A stretch of DNA of 64,000 nucleotides from Citrus sinensis (GCF_022201045.2 NC_068557.1:31473501-31537500), one strand, 5' to 3'. Positions 28,604-40,639 are shown, numbered from the stretch's first letter. Notes: a model not told the origin generated them from the letters alone. Program-made: numbers and translations.

Positions 28604-29374
28604 TCATGAATGAAGAAGCATCCAATTTTTCAATTTTATTTTTCTCTTCCAACAACTAGATGTCTGCAATTCTGCAAGCAGCGATTCCAAGTAAACGTTT
28701 TGAACATGTGCTATCTTGGGCCAATCTTGTCCCCTTTCCTTCTCACATCGCTTCTTCAGTTTATAGCATTGTGAAATGAACAAATTCTGTAGTTTGGTGA
28801 CCGAAATTTTTGCAAGCCCTCCTAAACCAGATACAGGATAGACCGAAATTTTATCACGACAAGCTACGTGCTTTACCAGATAATCAATAATTTTTTCTTT
28901 ATCCTTATCTCTTCCAGACACCTTAGGCTGAGTTACTATGGAGCCAGTATGGCATCCTTCCATGACTTCAGCTTACCTATCTGAAAGTACTGCATCTACC
29001 TCAATTCAAATGAAACTTGATCCGCCCTTGAGCAATTTCATCTAACCTCCTTCTAATATCTCTCTTTCTATTGCCAATATCGCAACAAAACAAGATATTA
29101 CTTAGAGAAAATCTATTAAAGAAGGAAGTTTGTTCATTTTCAGACTCCAATTGAGATGATTTTGTTGCACACTCATCCATTGTATCTTTCGCCTTGTAAG
29201 CAGCTTTCACAGCCAATTCCGAATTGCCTTGTCTTTTATTTGCATCTCTTCAGCATGTTCAGCCACGACTTGTCTAGTAGAGAGCAAGTTTGAAAGCCGT
29301 TTCATTTCTTTGTCAACACCCCAAAGCAACCCGAGATCCTTTTGGATTTGCGAGTTCAAATTCTCCAGCAACAT
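28604..29374 (-). pseudogene. Collapsed CC-NBS-LRR disease-resistance gene
   Basis: Remnant of an intracellular immune receptor of the RGA/Rx_N coiled-coil type. From 29374 it reads as a CC domain (MLLENLNSQIQKDLGLLWG, a VVAEHAEEMQIKDKAIRNW segment that meets a stop after NWL, then KAAYKAKDTMDECATKSSQL in another frame). It continues to KRDIRRRLDEIAQGRIKF. A later frame gives VSGRDKDKEKIIDYLVK and the start of the nucleotide-binding domain, ISVYPVSGLGGL. There the P-loop is cut: the sequence jumps to the extreme C-terminal LRR tail (LFISQCYKLKKRCEKERGQD, WPKIAH). Nearly all of the NB-ARC and LRR region, usually more than 2 kb, is missing. No full-length receptor can be made. Confidence 0.88.
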
Positions 29375-31137
29375 CTGAAAAAAAAAAACTTTAAAGACTA
29401 ACCACGTTGCTCAATCACATTCGAGATTCCATGGTATTTTCAGAGAAGATGGAAGTACATTTCGTCCTCCACTTTCAAACATGTTCCCGCGAAGATGCTG
29501 CAAGCAGTGAGGATGATTTTATGCGTTACAGTCTCACAGATCAAATAAATGTAACTTTTCATATAACAATAAGCTATTAACAAGTCCATTAATTAATAAC
29601 GCCCCAAAAACAACGATTTACAAACTTCAAGATCTGCGCTCAAGTTTATTTTCTGTTGCTTCCTTATACTCCTGGGAATTTGAGGTCTTGTGTAACTAAA
29701 GAATTTTTTTACTATTGATGTCGTAATTAATGTACAAAGCAAAATTAAAAGATTGTTTATTAAAATTACCAAAAGATGCTGCAATTTCTGTTGCTTCAAG
29801 ATTATTTATTAAAGATTGTCGTAATTAATGTCTTCTCTAATCGCCCAGCTTCTTGTTTCTTTTATTGGTTGCTATAAAAATGACCCCAAAAAAAAATAAA
29901 AAATCTTAGTATCATGTAGTTGTTTCACCAATAGAGAAAGCAAAAATCTAGAAAAGCATAAATGCTAATTTATTAGTAATTTTAACCTTTTGTATGTAGG
30001 GTTGTCAAAAATACCACCAAACTTGAATTTGATGGGAAAAAAAAATCTATTATTGTAAATAATCATATTAATTTGGTCCACCCACTATATATATTTCAAA
30101 TTTTAAACATTTAAAGTCTATATTTAAAAGCCTAATTTCATTAAAATAAAATTTAAAAATTATAAAAACCTAACTTCATATATATGTGTGTGTGCGCGCA
30201 CGCGCGTGTATGTATATATGTGTATATTATATATATGTATGTATGCATGTATATGTATAAACAAAATTATTATATTTTTTATCTTTTTTTTTTCCAAATG
30301 CCCACCTATAAAACTTATAAATCTATTTAAAAGAAAAAAACTTACATCTCTCTCTTTTTTTTAAAGATTTTATCCATTGTTGCCATAACAATAAGAAAAA
30401 GATTTGATATTTCTTCATTGTCCTCTATTGAGTATTGTAAATTAAAATTTTCTTATAATTACAAAAGTAGAGTATACAATATTTGAGAAGAGATGATAAT
30501 TTATAAAATTAAAAGAAATTAAGGTATAAAAATTAAATTAACTAAATTAGATATTAATAAAAATTATTAAATGGGTACATTTAAAAGTTATTTGTCTTTT
30601 CAAATTATTTCATATAAGAAAATAAAATAAGTATGGTATAAAAGTGATTAATGAAGGCTAATAAAGTATAATGAAGGACTCGAATGTAACAACTGTTATT
30701 TTTCCCCTCGAACGAAGCTATGTTCGTGTTTAGGCGCATTTAATACGTTGCTTCGATTAATATACCTAAGTTGCTTCGATCGCTCAAAACAGTATATTAA
30801 ATACGTTGCTTCAGACCATGGTTACGTGCTTTAATCAAATCAAACGATCCCAGAAGAAACACAAAAACGGGTCACACAAATTGATCGGATCCACATTTGA
30901 TAAGCCGTTCGATAACCGTTGCGGGTTGGGACCCACGTTTCATCTGCCATTCGATCAGGATAACTTCAGTGACACGCGCCTTACAACACTTCCCGTTATT
31001 CTTAAAAGAGGGCAAAAATAAGAACTTTTTGAAAGTCATTGTTCCGAAGGAAGCGCTTGTTCTCTATTAGGACAGAGAGACGGAACAAAGCTCAGCTTCT
31101 AGTTCTTGATAGGAGGAGTCCAAGTCAAATTCATTTC
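29375..31137. other. AT-rich intergenic region upstream of starch synthase 4
   Basis: No gene is seen. An alternating purine-pyrimidine tract lies at 30180-30260. The last few hundred bases (about 30700-31137) are less AT-rich, repeat the word TACGTTGCTTCG, and are the likely promoter and leader of the gene starting at 31138. Confidence 0.5.
30180..30262. repeat. Alternating purine-pyrimidine tract with a Z-DNA-prone core
   Basis: A run of TG/TA steps contains the core GTGTGTGTGCGCGCACGCGC (about 30185-30204), the classical sequence type for left-handed DNA. It is flanked by TATATGTGTATATTATATATATG-type steps. Confidence 0.85.
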
Positions 31138-34100
31138 ATGGCTTCGAAGATTTCAACTTCCTTCATAAGCCCCTTCGTAATCCATTTCAACTGTAAAAAT
31201 AGTAACAATAAAAATAAACACTTAAACGTCCCGTTGCTTTTTTCTTCTCGTCGCTTACTCCCTGCTTCTTGCAAAATGCGACAGCGTAGTTTCGGGTACT
31301 TTTGCTTTCTCTCTTTCTCAATCTCCTTAACTGGGTTAACCTATAATACAATTAATTGGCATTCAATTGAAAAAAAAAATGATTCAGTTCGCAGCAGAAG
31401 AGACAGCACGTGAAGAAAGGTTCGCCTGATCAGCAGCGGCCAAATGATGCAGATTTGGTGCCAACTAGTGATGGGGATTCCGAATCTGAAAGTTCTTTGA
31501 TAGATAGGGAGCCAATTGATGTGGAGCATACCGAAGAACAAAACTTGGGCAGTGTATTTGTGCCTGAGCTTAAGGAATCTCTGGTATTTCTTTTTTCTGT
31601 AGATTTAAATTTTATAGCTGACTGTTATTTCTTAATCCAGCAATTGAGTATGCGACATGTTCCACGCAAGTACTTTATCATTCAGATAACTGACTGGAAA
31701 TGATGACTTATTATTTTATTTTGATTTGTACTTTGCAATGCAACTTGTAGTTGGTATTTGTAGTTTAATTTGACAATGAACATTGGTAAAACTAAGGAAG
31801 TTTAATTTGACAATGAACATTGGTAAAACTAAGGAAGTTTCTTTCTTCCAGGTCTTAAATTGCGATGGTGGAGAGGAGCTTTCAACTTCCCAATTAGATA
31901 ATCTGATAAGCATGATAAGAAATGCTGAGAAAAGTAATTACTTTTAGTGTGTCTTTTCTTTGGTTTGGTGTCTTGTTATCAATTTTTGGAGGATTATATG
32001 CGTGTCCAATTGCTCATTGTACATATATTTCAGATATCCTTCTTCTCAATGAAGCACGAGTTCAAGCACTTGAAGATCTCCACAAGATTCTACAGGAGAA
32101 GGAGGCATTGCAAGGAGAGATTAATGCTTTGGAGATGAGATTGGCTGAAACGGATGCACGGATTAGAGTTGCTGCCCAAGAGAAGATACACGTGGAACTC
32201 TTGGAAGATCAGTTACAGAAACTGCAGCATGAATTGACTCACAGGGGTGTTTCTGAACATAGTGAGCTGGATGTTTTTGCAAATCAAAACGAACCTGCAA
32301 ATGAGGACCTTGTGTTGAACAATAGTGAAATTCATTCTTTTAGCAAGGAGCTTGATTCGTTGAAGACAGAGAATCTGTCCCTGAAGAATGATATAAAAGT
32401 GCTCAAGGCAGAGCTTAATAGTGTCAAGGATGCAGATGAGCGTGTGGTAATGCTGGAAATGGAACGCTCATCCTTGGAGTCATCTTTGAAAGAATTGGAA
32501 TCTAAATTGTCTATTTCTCAAGAAGATGTTGCAAAATTGTCAACTCTAAAAGTTGAATGCAAGGACTTGTATGAAAAGGTAGAAAATTTGCAAGGATTGC
32601 TGGCTAAGGCAACAAAACAGGCTGATCAAGCTATTTCAGTGTTACAACAAAACCAGGAGCTCCGAAAGAAAGTAGATAAGTTGGAAGAATCTCTTGATGA
32701 AGCTAATATCTACAAGTTATCGTCAGAGAAAATGCAGCAATATAATGAGTTAATGCAACAAAAGATGAAATTATTGGAGGAGCGTCTTCAAAGGTCTGAC
32801 GAAGAGATTCATTCTTATGTTCAGTTATATCAGGAATCTGTGAAGGAGTTTCAAGATACTCTTCATAGTCTGAAAGAAGAAAGCAAGAAAAGAGCAGTAC
32901 ATGAACCCGTGGATGATATGCCTTGGGAATTTTGGAGCCGCTTATTGCTTATTATTGATGGATGGTTGCTTGAGAAGAAATTATCAACCAGTGAAGCAAA
33001 GCTGTTACGTGAAATGGTGTGGAAGAGAAATGGACGTATTCGTGATGCTTACATGGAATGCAAGGAAAAGAATGAGCATGAAGCTATATCTACATTTCTC
33101 AAGCTGACATCATCATCAATCAGGTATTGTTTTTGGTATTTATAAGTTTCAGAGAATTACTGCTCTTATCTAATTTTTGCTTTGTTGAATTTTAGTTCAG
33201 GATTGCATGTCATTCATATTGCAGCAGAAATGGCACCAGTTGCTAAGGTAAGCTTAGTGAGCTTGGCACTTCTTTGCTCTGTTAGTATCATTATTGTGAA
33301 CTTATTCTAATCTTTTTGGAAAATGTTAAACTCTTCCTTGTTTCAGGTTGGTGGTTTGGGAGATGTTGTGGCTGGTCTTGGTAAAGCACTGCAGAAGAAA
33401 GGTCACCTTGTAGAGATTGTCCTTCCAAAGTATGATTGCATGCAGTATGATCGTATTGATGACTTGAGGGTATGCAACTAACTTGGTCTATGAGCAGCTT
33501 GGTTTTATGATGTTTGAGATGACACATTTACTTTATACAGGCCCTAGATGTTGTGGTGGAGTCATATTTTGATGGCAGACTATTCAAAAATAAAGTGTGG
33601 GTCAGCACGATAGAAGGTAGCAATTTTCTTTTTATTTGTTAGTGTGAGAACTGATACAACTTAGCAGTGAATTCTGACCACATGTATGGCTGCAGGTCTT
33701 CCTGTTTACTTTATTGAGCCTCATCATCCTGATAAGTTCTTCTGGAGAGGACAATTTTATGGAGAGCATGATGATTTCAGACGTTTTTCATTTTTTAGCC
33801 GCGCAGCGCTTGAGTTGCTTCTTCAAGCTGGCAAGCAACCGGACATCATTCACTGTCATGATTGGCAAACAGCTTTTGTTGTATGGTCAATTGGAATTTC
33901 ACTGTTGACTTTATGTTCTCCTTCATCACCTGATTATTTGTTTTGTTATGGTAAAAATTGTTTTTGATTTTCTAGGCACCACTCTATTGGGATTTATATG
34001 TTCCAAAAGGATTAAATTCTGCTCGAGTTTGTTTTACTTGCCACAACTTCGAGTACCAAGGGACTGCACCTGCAAAAGAATTGGCATCTTGTGGTCTTGA

Positions 34101-36923
34101 TGTCCAGCAGCTAAATAGACCAGACAGAATGCAGGACAACTCAGCCCATGACAGGATCAATCCTTTAAAAGTATGAGAATGATTGTTACAATGATACTTA
34201 TGGTATTCCTCAGGGAAACATTTTCACTATTTATTTGTTTATTTTTGTAGGGTGCAATTGTGTTCTCTAATATTGTAACAACAGTGTCACCCTCCTATGC
34301 TCAAGAGGTACGGACATCTGAGGTATGGATGTTTTTTTGATAAGGATGCAATGTGGATTTTTGCATTAGGTACTATGGATTGCTAGAAGTAACTGTTTAT
34401 TGTCTCATAGTATCTATCGTTAATATCGTGCACCCATGTTCTAGGTATTCAATGAAAAGTCTCTATTTTATATTTGTTTTATAGGGTGGACAAGGCCTCC
34501 ATTCAACACTTAATTTTCACTCCAAAAAGTTTGTTGGCATTCTAAATGGAATCGACACTGATGCATGGAATCCGGCCACCGATACTTTTCTCAAAGTCCA
34601 GTACAATGCTAATGACCTTCAAGGAAAAGCAGAAAATAAAAAATCCATCAGAAAGCATCTAGGACTTTCTTCTGCAGACGCTAGGAAGCCGTTGGTAAAG
34701 TTTACATGAAGTTTTCACCTTAGACACAACTTATACTCTATTTGAATGTATGCTGCACATTTTGTTGCTTCATAATCTAATTCTTAAAAAAGTAAAATAA
34801 ATGATATCACGCACTACATTGGGGCCTACATTATGATTCAGTGATGGAGATTTTGAATCCTGAAAAGATTTGTTTACTGCATCACCTGAATTTTAAGTTA
34901 TGCATCTATATATGATGAAGACTTTAAGCACATACTTTGCATTCATATATATTGAATATAGTGAGCACAACATCTGATATTAAGTTACAGATACTTAAAA
35001 GATTATGCTTTTAGGAAATTCATTTAATTTGAAGTGCCTTTTCTTTTTCTTCATTAATTTCTTTTGTTAACACCCTGCATCCACTGTGCATTCTGTTGTC
35101 ATTAAGAATTTATTTTTGTTACCTACACATATGACCATATCCTGCTTTCTGCTCTGGTACAGTCTTTGCAATTGTGCTCGCATTCTTACTTGCAACTCCT
35201 TGATTTATCCTTTGATAGGTTGGATGCATAACAAGGTTGGTGCCACAGAAAGGCGTGCATCTTATTAGACATGCAATATATCGAACATTGGAGCTGGGAG
35301 GACAATTTATACTTCTTGGTTCAAGCCCAGTGCCGCATATTCAGGTTTATCCAATTTTACTATCTTCTTTTTCCTTTCTTCGAAAGCACATATTCAATAT
35401 TTGCAATTTATATATAAAGTTAGGACAAGGAGGGGATCTTACTGTAAACAACAATTGTGAACCTTGGTTACATCATATTGAAGTCTGGTGCTAGTGTCAT
35501 TCTTTCCCCATTTCTCAACTTTTTTCCCTTTTAGTTTTTGTGTTTGAAAGTGTTGGTGTGCATCATGCTATGATTACTGGTGATTACGCATCGTGATGGC
35601 ATCTGATGATCCTAGTACTGTTCTGTACTTATGTTTAGATTTGAATATATGTGATATATTCATTATTTGTAACTTTTAGTAGTTATTGCTTGGTTGTACT
35701 GCCAGCTGATGGCTGCTTTGATCTTTCTGATTGTAGCTACTGGTTTCCATTTTGAGCTGAATTGAAGTCTTCCTTACTTTCAACTTTATCATTCAATGTG
35801 CTGACTCTTGTGATTTCAGTGAACTGATTAGGGACCTTTACTTCTTTAAATGATAATTATTTTCTCTGTAGAGAGAATTCGAGGGCATTGCAAATCATTT
35901 TCAAAATCACGATCACATTCGGCTGATATTGAAGTACGATGAATCTATTTCCCACTCCATTTATGCTGCATCAGACATTTTCATTATCCCATCTATCTTT
36001 GAGCCTTGTGGCCTTACACAGGTAATTCTTCTTGAACAGTGAATTCAGTCGTAAGAAATGAAGAAATAGATGGATGTGGCTAAAGCTTATACCTCCTACA
36101 GAATATTGAAACCTTGAAAAGAAAGCTTATTTTGTTGAAATCTACCTCTGTATAGATGACATAGCTTAAGATCTGTGGTTCGACTTAATGCAGTAATCTA
36201 GATATTAGCCAAATGCCTCTGTTTTGCATGCATATGAATCAAGTGTGAATCTAAATAACAAATTTCAATTTTCATATTATTATTATTATATTTGTCTTAA
36301 ACATTTGATGATTTTCTGCAGATGATAGCAATGAGATATGGTACTATACCTGTTGCAAGGAAAACTGGAGGTCTGAACGACAGGTAAATCACTGATTGAC
36401 TGATATCAGGTATATAAGCTATACTAATTGGAGAATTCTTAGCTTTCACAAATTTTCTTCTGTAGTGTATTTGATGTTGATGATGACACAATACCTCTCC
36501 AGTTCAGAAATGGATATACTTTTTTGAATCCTGATGAGCAGGTAAATGGAATGCTTATTAGTTTATATAAAAGTGGCATTGGATTTTTTTTTTTTTTGGT
36601 TCTTTGGCCACTAGTGTATCATATTTCTTCTAGCATTGCTTTTATAGAAACTTCATGTTTGTTCTTGTCCAATTGCAATTGGTCATATTGCTCCTGGGTT
36701 GTTTGTCATTCTAATTTTTCCTAAAATTGGTGAAACTTGACAGGGAGTCAATAGTGGTTTGGAGCGTGCAATTAGTCGCTACAGAAACAACCCAGAGAGT
36801 TGGCATCAGCTTGTTCAAAAGGTCATGAGTATAGATTGGAGTTGGGAATTTTCGGCATCACAGTATGAGGATCTTTATGCAAAATCTGTGGCCAGAGCAA
36901 GGGCAGCTGCAAGTCGTGCTTAA
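31138..36923 (+). CDS. SS4: Starch synthase 4 (plastid, GT5 family), 16 exons
   Basis: Soluble starch synthase class IV, which adds glucose from ADP-glucose and is known for starch-granule initiation and number in plastids. Exons: 31138-31295, 31388-31583, 31852-31933, 32034-33123, 33196-33247, 33347-33469, 33541-33616, 33696-33880, 33976-34170, 34251-34322, 34485-34694, 35219-35344, 35872-36021, 36322-36383, 36466-36541, 36744-36923. The phases are consistent and give about 1010 residues, near the usual size. A transit-peptide-like N terminus (MASKISTSFIS) comes first, then a long coiled-coil arm (about 150-480, mostly exon 4). The GT5 catalytic domain starts near 510, with the ADP-glucose-binding KVGGL at about 526-530, FEPCGLTQ at about 898-905 and KTGGL at about 919-923. 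It is convergent with the Lhcb1 gene downstream. Exons 13-16 also exist as an antisense duplicate at 42295-43345. Confidence 0.95.
31764..31837 (+). repeat. Perfect 2 x 37-base tandem duplication in SS4 intron 2
   Basis: Units 31764-31800 and 31801-31837 are identical (each begins TTTAATTTGACAATGAACAT). The second unit ends 14 bases before the exon 3 acceptor, so the duplication has doubled the branch-point-proximal part of the intron. Confidence 0.97.
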
Positions 36924-37784
36924 GCTAGCTGCCCTGTAGAATAGTTTACCCTCAGCGTCTCATACAGATTTTCCATGCAAATCCCACCAGCAGACAGACA
37001 GTTGTTGGTTTGATCATTAGATGCAGCAGGTGAAGCAATGGTTTCAGATGCTGATCAGAGGTTTCAGATTTTTTTATTGGATGTAGAAGCTGCATTGGTG
37101 GGTTCTATCTACTTCACACCTTTGCCATATTTTACAGGCCATCCTTCATTTTTTTTTTTTTTTTTTTCCATTTTTTGGGTAAATGAGAACCTAGGTTGCA
37201 GCTTATGTAAATTATGATTCTCATGGAATTCTTACTTTCACTGAGGAGCTAGATTTATACTTTTATACAGATACAAAGATTCATTGATGTACTTAGTAAA
37301 AAAAGGAAGAGAGTCATTGATGTAAAATTATGTACAGCATACATGCTTCTCTCAATCATGAGTGAGATATAGCAACATGTACTGGATAACTCATTGTTTA
37401 TTAGCAAATGTATTGTTTCTGTTTTGTAACTTATCGTTTTCTGTTTATGACTTTCCCTAAATTCTTTATTTTTCCGGAAATCTCTATCACCTGAAGCCCG
37501 TTACCCTTCAAAATCGCCTCTAAGGACACTTAATGATTTAAAGAAAGGTCACGAGTGGTACCTTCCTCGGTTTTTTTTTTTTTTAATAATCTTGCGATTC
37601 TCTTTCGCGTTATCACCATTGATTTCACAAGCACCGAAAAAAAAAAAAGAACAAAAAGCAGAACAAGATCAAATTGAAGCATTTTATAAATAATCACAAC
37701 TCAAATTAAAGCTTCCATGAGCTCACAACAGATTTACATGATATCCAAGAAACCGAAAAGAGAAAAACTCTTATCAACCGAAGC
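36924..37784. other. Shared 3' space of convergent SS4 and Lhcb1 copy 1
   Basis: No coding sequence. It holds the two 3'-UTRs, several poly-T or poly-A runs (37149-37167, 37571-37583, 37638-37649) and a purine-rich AAAAAAGGAAGAGAG patch. It is duplicated in inverse at about 41435-42294. Confidence 0.7.
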
Positions 37785-38579
37785 TCACTTTCCGGGGACA
37801 AAGTTGGTGGCGTAGGCCCAGGCATTGTTATTGACAGGGTCAGCCAAGTGGTCGGCCAAGTTCTCTAACGGTCCCTTGCCGGTGACAATGGCCTGAACGA
37901 AGAAACCAAACATGGAGAACATAGCCAACCTTCCATTCTTGATTTCCTTAACCTTGAGCTCAGCAAAAGCCTCCGGGTCATCAGCCAAACCCAATGGATC
38001 AAAGCTGCCACCTGGGTACAATGGGTCAGTCACTTCACCGAGCGGCCCTCCAGCAATTCTGTAACCCTCAACGGCTCCCATCAAGACCACCTGGCAAGCC
38101 CAGATGGCCAAGATGCTCTGAGCGTGGATCAGGCTTGGGTTCCCCAAGTAGTCAAGCCCGCCCTCGCTGAAGATCTGGGCCCCCGCCTTGAACCACACGG
38201 CCTCACCGAACTTGACTCCGTTGCGGGCCAAGAGCTCCGGGAAGACGCATCCAAGAGCTCCCAACATGGCCCATCTGCAGTGGATGACTTCGAGTTCACG
38301 GTTCTTGGCAAAGGTTTCTGGGTCAGCTGAAAGCCCAGCAGTGTCCCAACCGTAGTCACCAGGGAACTCACCAGTCAAGTAGCTTGGGGGCTCGCCAGAG
38401 AGTGGGCCCAAGTACTTGACTCTGTCCGGGCCGTACCACGGGCTACCTGAAGAAACAGACTTGCTCCCGGTTTTACGCATGGAGATGCGGCCACCATTGC
38501 TCAGCTCATTGCCTGAAGGGGCAAGGTTCACAGCCTTGCCGACGAATGATGAGGAGAGAGCCATGGTCGAGGTTGCCAT
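37785..38579 (-). CDS. LHCB1: Lhcb1-type light-harvesting chlorophyll a/b protein, copy 1
   Basis: LHCII antenna apoprotein of photosystem II, imported into plastids and inserted in thylakoids. It has 264 residues and no intron, as expected for Lhcb1. The transit peptide covers about 1-34, and the mature N terminus RKTG carries the phosphorylatable Thr. WYGPDR (48-53) is the trimerisation motif. Three membrane helices carry the chlorophyll-ligating [11 protein letters not shown] and EIKNGRLAM motifs, with a C-terminal [11 protein letters not shown]1-like residues ([28 protein letters not shown]) fit Lhcb1 rather than Lhcb2. Unlike the other three copies it has Leu instead of Phe at residue 60 (YLGPLSGE). 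Its coding sequence and 3' flank match copy 2, while its promoter and leader match copies 3 and 4. Confidence 0.97.
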   Translation of the reverse strand: MATSTMALSSSFVGKAVNLAPSGNELSNGGRISMRKTGSKSVSSGSPWYGPDRVKYLGPLSGEPPSYLTGEFPGDYGWDTAGLSADPETFAKNRELEVIHCRWAMLGALGCVFPELLARNGVKFGEAVWFKAGAQIFSEGGLDYLGNPSLIHAQSILAIWACQVVLMGAVEGYRIAGGPLGEVTDPLYPGGSFDPLGLADDPEAFAELKVKEIKNGRLAMFSMFGFFVQAIVTGKGPLENLADHLADPVNNNAWAYATNFVPGK

Positions 38580-38960
38580 TGAGGAATTTAATTGAGAAGC
38601 AGAAGCTGTGTAAGCAAGAGAAGCTGTGTAAGCAAGAGAAGCTGTTGGTTGTGGTGGATGGGCTTAGTGGGCTCTGTATAAATATGGATTAGAGGAAAGA
38701 GTCCTTATCTTAGGAGATCTATATCTCGCTCCCCATTGGCTGGTAATATTTTGAAAGTTTGATTCCTATGCCCACTTGGCACACTCAGTACCACTCACCG
38801 GATTTTTACGACAATGCATCACCTAATTCACGGGTTTGGAGATCGTATCTCCTTCCAATAATGCACTGCCACTTCCGCCATCCGATAGCGCCATCCATTA
38901 TTGTTTAATAACATTGTTGTTCATCTTGTTCTTTTTTTTTAAAAAAAAATTTACATAATA
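38580..38960 (-). promoter_or_regulatory. Lhcb1 promoter and leader, copy 1 (type P)
   Basis: Read on the minus strand: CCAAT (38735-38739), a GATAAG I-box of light-responsive genes (38704-38709), a TATA box ATATTTATA (38677-38685), then a CU-rich leader with two 18-base units CAGCTTCTCTTGCTTACA before the ATG. The same order and spacing recur before copies 3 and 4. Confidence 0.8.
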
Positions 38961-39638
38961 TTATTACTCAAATTAGAATTTATATTATATGAAAGAGGGA
39001 AAAATATACCCATTCAAATTTGAGAAAAAAAATTAAATCCCTATAATATTTTTAAGAGAGTTCGAACCATCACCCTCACAGTTGTGAGGAAATGGTTCTA
39101 ATCACTCGGTATCTTGTTCTAATTATACAAATATTATTTATTATTAATTATGTTTTTTATTTTATTATGGGCTATATATATAGAGTGAGAGAGCGTCTTC
39201 CGCTAATCATAATATATTTACTTTGTTAAAATAAATATATTACTAAAATATATAAAATAAATAAATTTTAATACATTGAAAATGTACAAATACATTGAGA
39301 AACTAATAAGAATGAGATGAACATCATAAAGAAATATCTAGTCTCCTAATTTACTTTGATTACAAACCAGAAATTCCATATACAGTAATATTGAGAAACG
39401 AGGATGGTAACAGCCCAAAAAATCAACATGAAAAAGGATCGATGGGTAGACAGAGATCTTATGCTCGACTAAAATCAAGAATTTCAATATTTGTTGTAGA
39501 CAAATTAATGTATCCTCACAAATTAGTTTGTTACTGTACAACAATGACACGTTTCGGTTTTCCTTTCTAGATACTTTCTACAGGCATCCTATCTGCCACG
39601 AAAACTTCATTATTTGTGTTTAAGCTTTCATGACGACG
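38961..39638. repeat. Inter-Lhcb segment Q (inverse copy of 46665-47258), with a SINE-like head
   Basis: Reverse-complement words of this stretch (GTATCATTGTTGTAC-type, CGATCCTTTTTCATGTTGAT, GATGTTCATCTCATTCTTAT, AGACGCTCTCTCACT) recur in the same order at 46690-47240. The left part holds a SINE-like piece (minus strand GATACCGAGTGATTAGAACC ... GGTTCGAACTC) that precedes each type-P promoter. No gene is seen; the short open frames in it are not conserved. Confidence 0.75.
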
Positions 39639-39932
39639 AATCACTTGGGCTTAGTCCAAGTGGCCAGAGTCACTCTCTCACAAATGTGAGGGAAGTGGTT
39701 CGAGCCTCCGTAGACGCATTATAGGGGTTTGATTTCAATTTCCTTCCTTGGAGGCTCAGATCTTGAGTGAAGGCAGTCTTTCTCCCAGAATGGGAGTTGA
39801 CGTCCCTCGAATATTTGAGAGGGTTAAAAATCTGAGCGGTGCCATATCAGAATTGATGTAAATGAATCTCAGTATATATATAATTGTAAATGCCATCATG
39901 ATCAATAGTTCTCATTGAAAAAAAAAAAAAAA
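39639..39932 (+). mobile_element. tRNA-derived SINE with perfect 17-base target duplication
   Basis: AAGCTTTCATGACGACG occurs at 39622-39638 and 39933-39949. The element has the A-box-like TTAGTCCAAGTGGCC, B-box GTGGTTCGAGCCTCC, the family word GACGTCCCTCGAATATT and a poly-A tail. The empty site exists at about 46700-46735 in the Q duplicate (reverse complement), which confirms an insertion after that duplication. Confidence 0.95.
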
Positions 39933-39949
39933 AAGCTTTCATGACGACG

Positions 39950-40439
39950 TATAATTGTTTCATTAATCTTCCGGCCCAACGTCCGCATCGTCATGGGTTC
40001 ATTTTCTTTTCATTTTGTCTATCAAGTCAGACTAACATCACGTCTTTTAATTCAAACAAAGAAAACATCACGTCTTTAAATATCTATAAATGCAAATCAC
40101 TCCAGAATTTTCTTCTCTTGTTTGTTGTTTATCTGCCGACGACGATAACTGATAACAAACAAGTGTGGAAAATTCAGTTTAAAAACTTTCAATTAATCCA
40201 TCAATATTTCGTGGCGCAATTTTAAGTCGTTGAAAACTATTTTTCACCAGAGGAAAAACAAAAGAAAAAAGAGTCGTTAAAAATATCGGACCATGCAAAC
40301 GTGGGTGTTTTTAATTCAAGATAATCAATCTAGGAAGCATTATCTCTTACAAGATTTTCAATGAGTCTGAATGCAATCCATTATACATACGTGGAACACC
40401 CACACTGGTTCCATGTCAATAAAAGAATCTGAAGAGCCT
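39950..40439. other. Spacer upstream of Lhcb1 copy 2
   Basis: The first 60 bases still match the Q duplicate (CCCAACGTCCGCATCGTCATG). After that I find no counterpart elsewhere in the window and no gene. Confidence 0.5.
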
Positions 40440-40639
40440 GGTGGACTAGAGACTGCCACCTCACATGAAAAATCAAACCCAAAATCTTCAGCTTCCAATG
40501 AAATTAGAGAATTAGATACCACAAAGATAAGAAACCTGACTCAAAAAACATTATATAATAAACCCACCAATGTACAAGTTCCAATTCACCTCTCAACACT
40601 CGAACACTAGAGCTCACCAACAACTCTGATCATTGTAAA
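40440..40639 (+). promoter_or_regulatory. Distinct promoter of Lhcb1 copy 2
   Basis: It is unrelated in sequence to the type-P promoters. It has its own GATAAG I-box (about 40526-40531), a TATA box TATATAATA (about 40552-40560) and a short CA-rich leader without the 18-base units. It therefore looks like a working light-type promoter of separate origin. Confidence 0.65.

Larger units (their letters stand above)
35396..38579. repeat. Inverted repeat, left arm (SS4 3' end plus Lhcb1 copy 1)
   Basis: The reverse complement of this 3.18 kb segment matches 40640-43830 almost base for base. The match begins inside SS4 intron 12 (GCACATATTCAATATTTGC) and includes SS4 exons 13-16, the 0.86 kb between the convergent genes, and the entire Lhcb1 coding region up to its start codon. 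It stops at the ATG, because the two leaders and promoters differ. The arms are separated by about 2.06 kb. Confidence 0.95.

Noticed and set aside
31922-33145. A 407-codon open frame with its own N terminus (MLRKVITFSVS)
   Set aside because: Its first 110 bases are SS4 intron 3 read through from exon 3; the real coding part is SS4 exon 4 (32034-33123).
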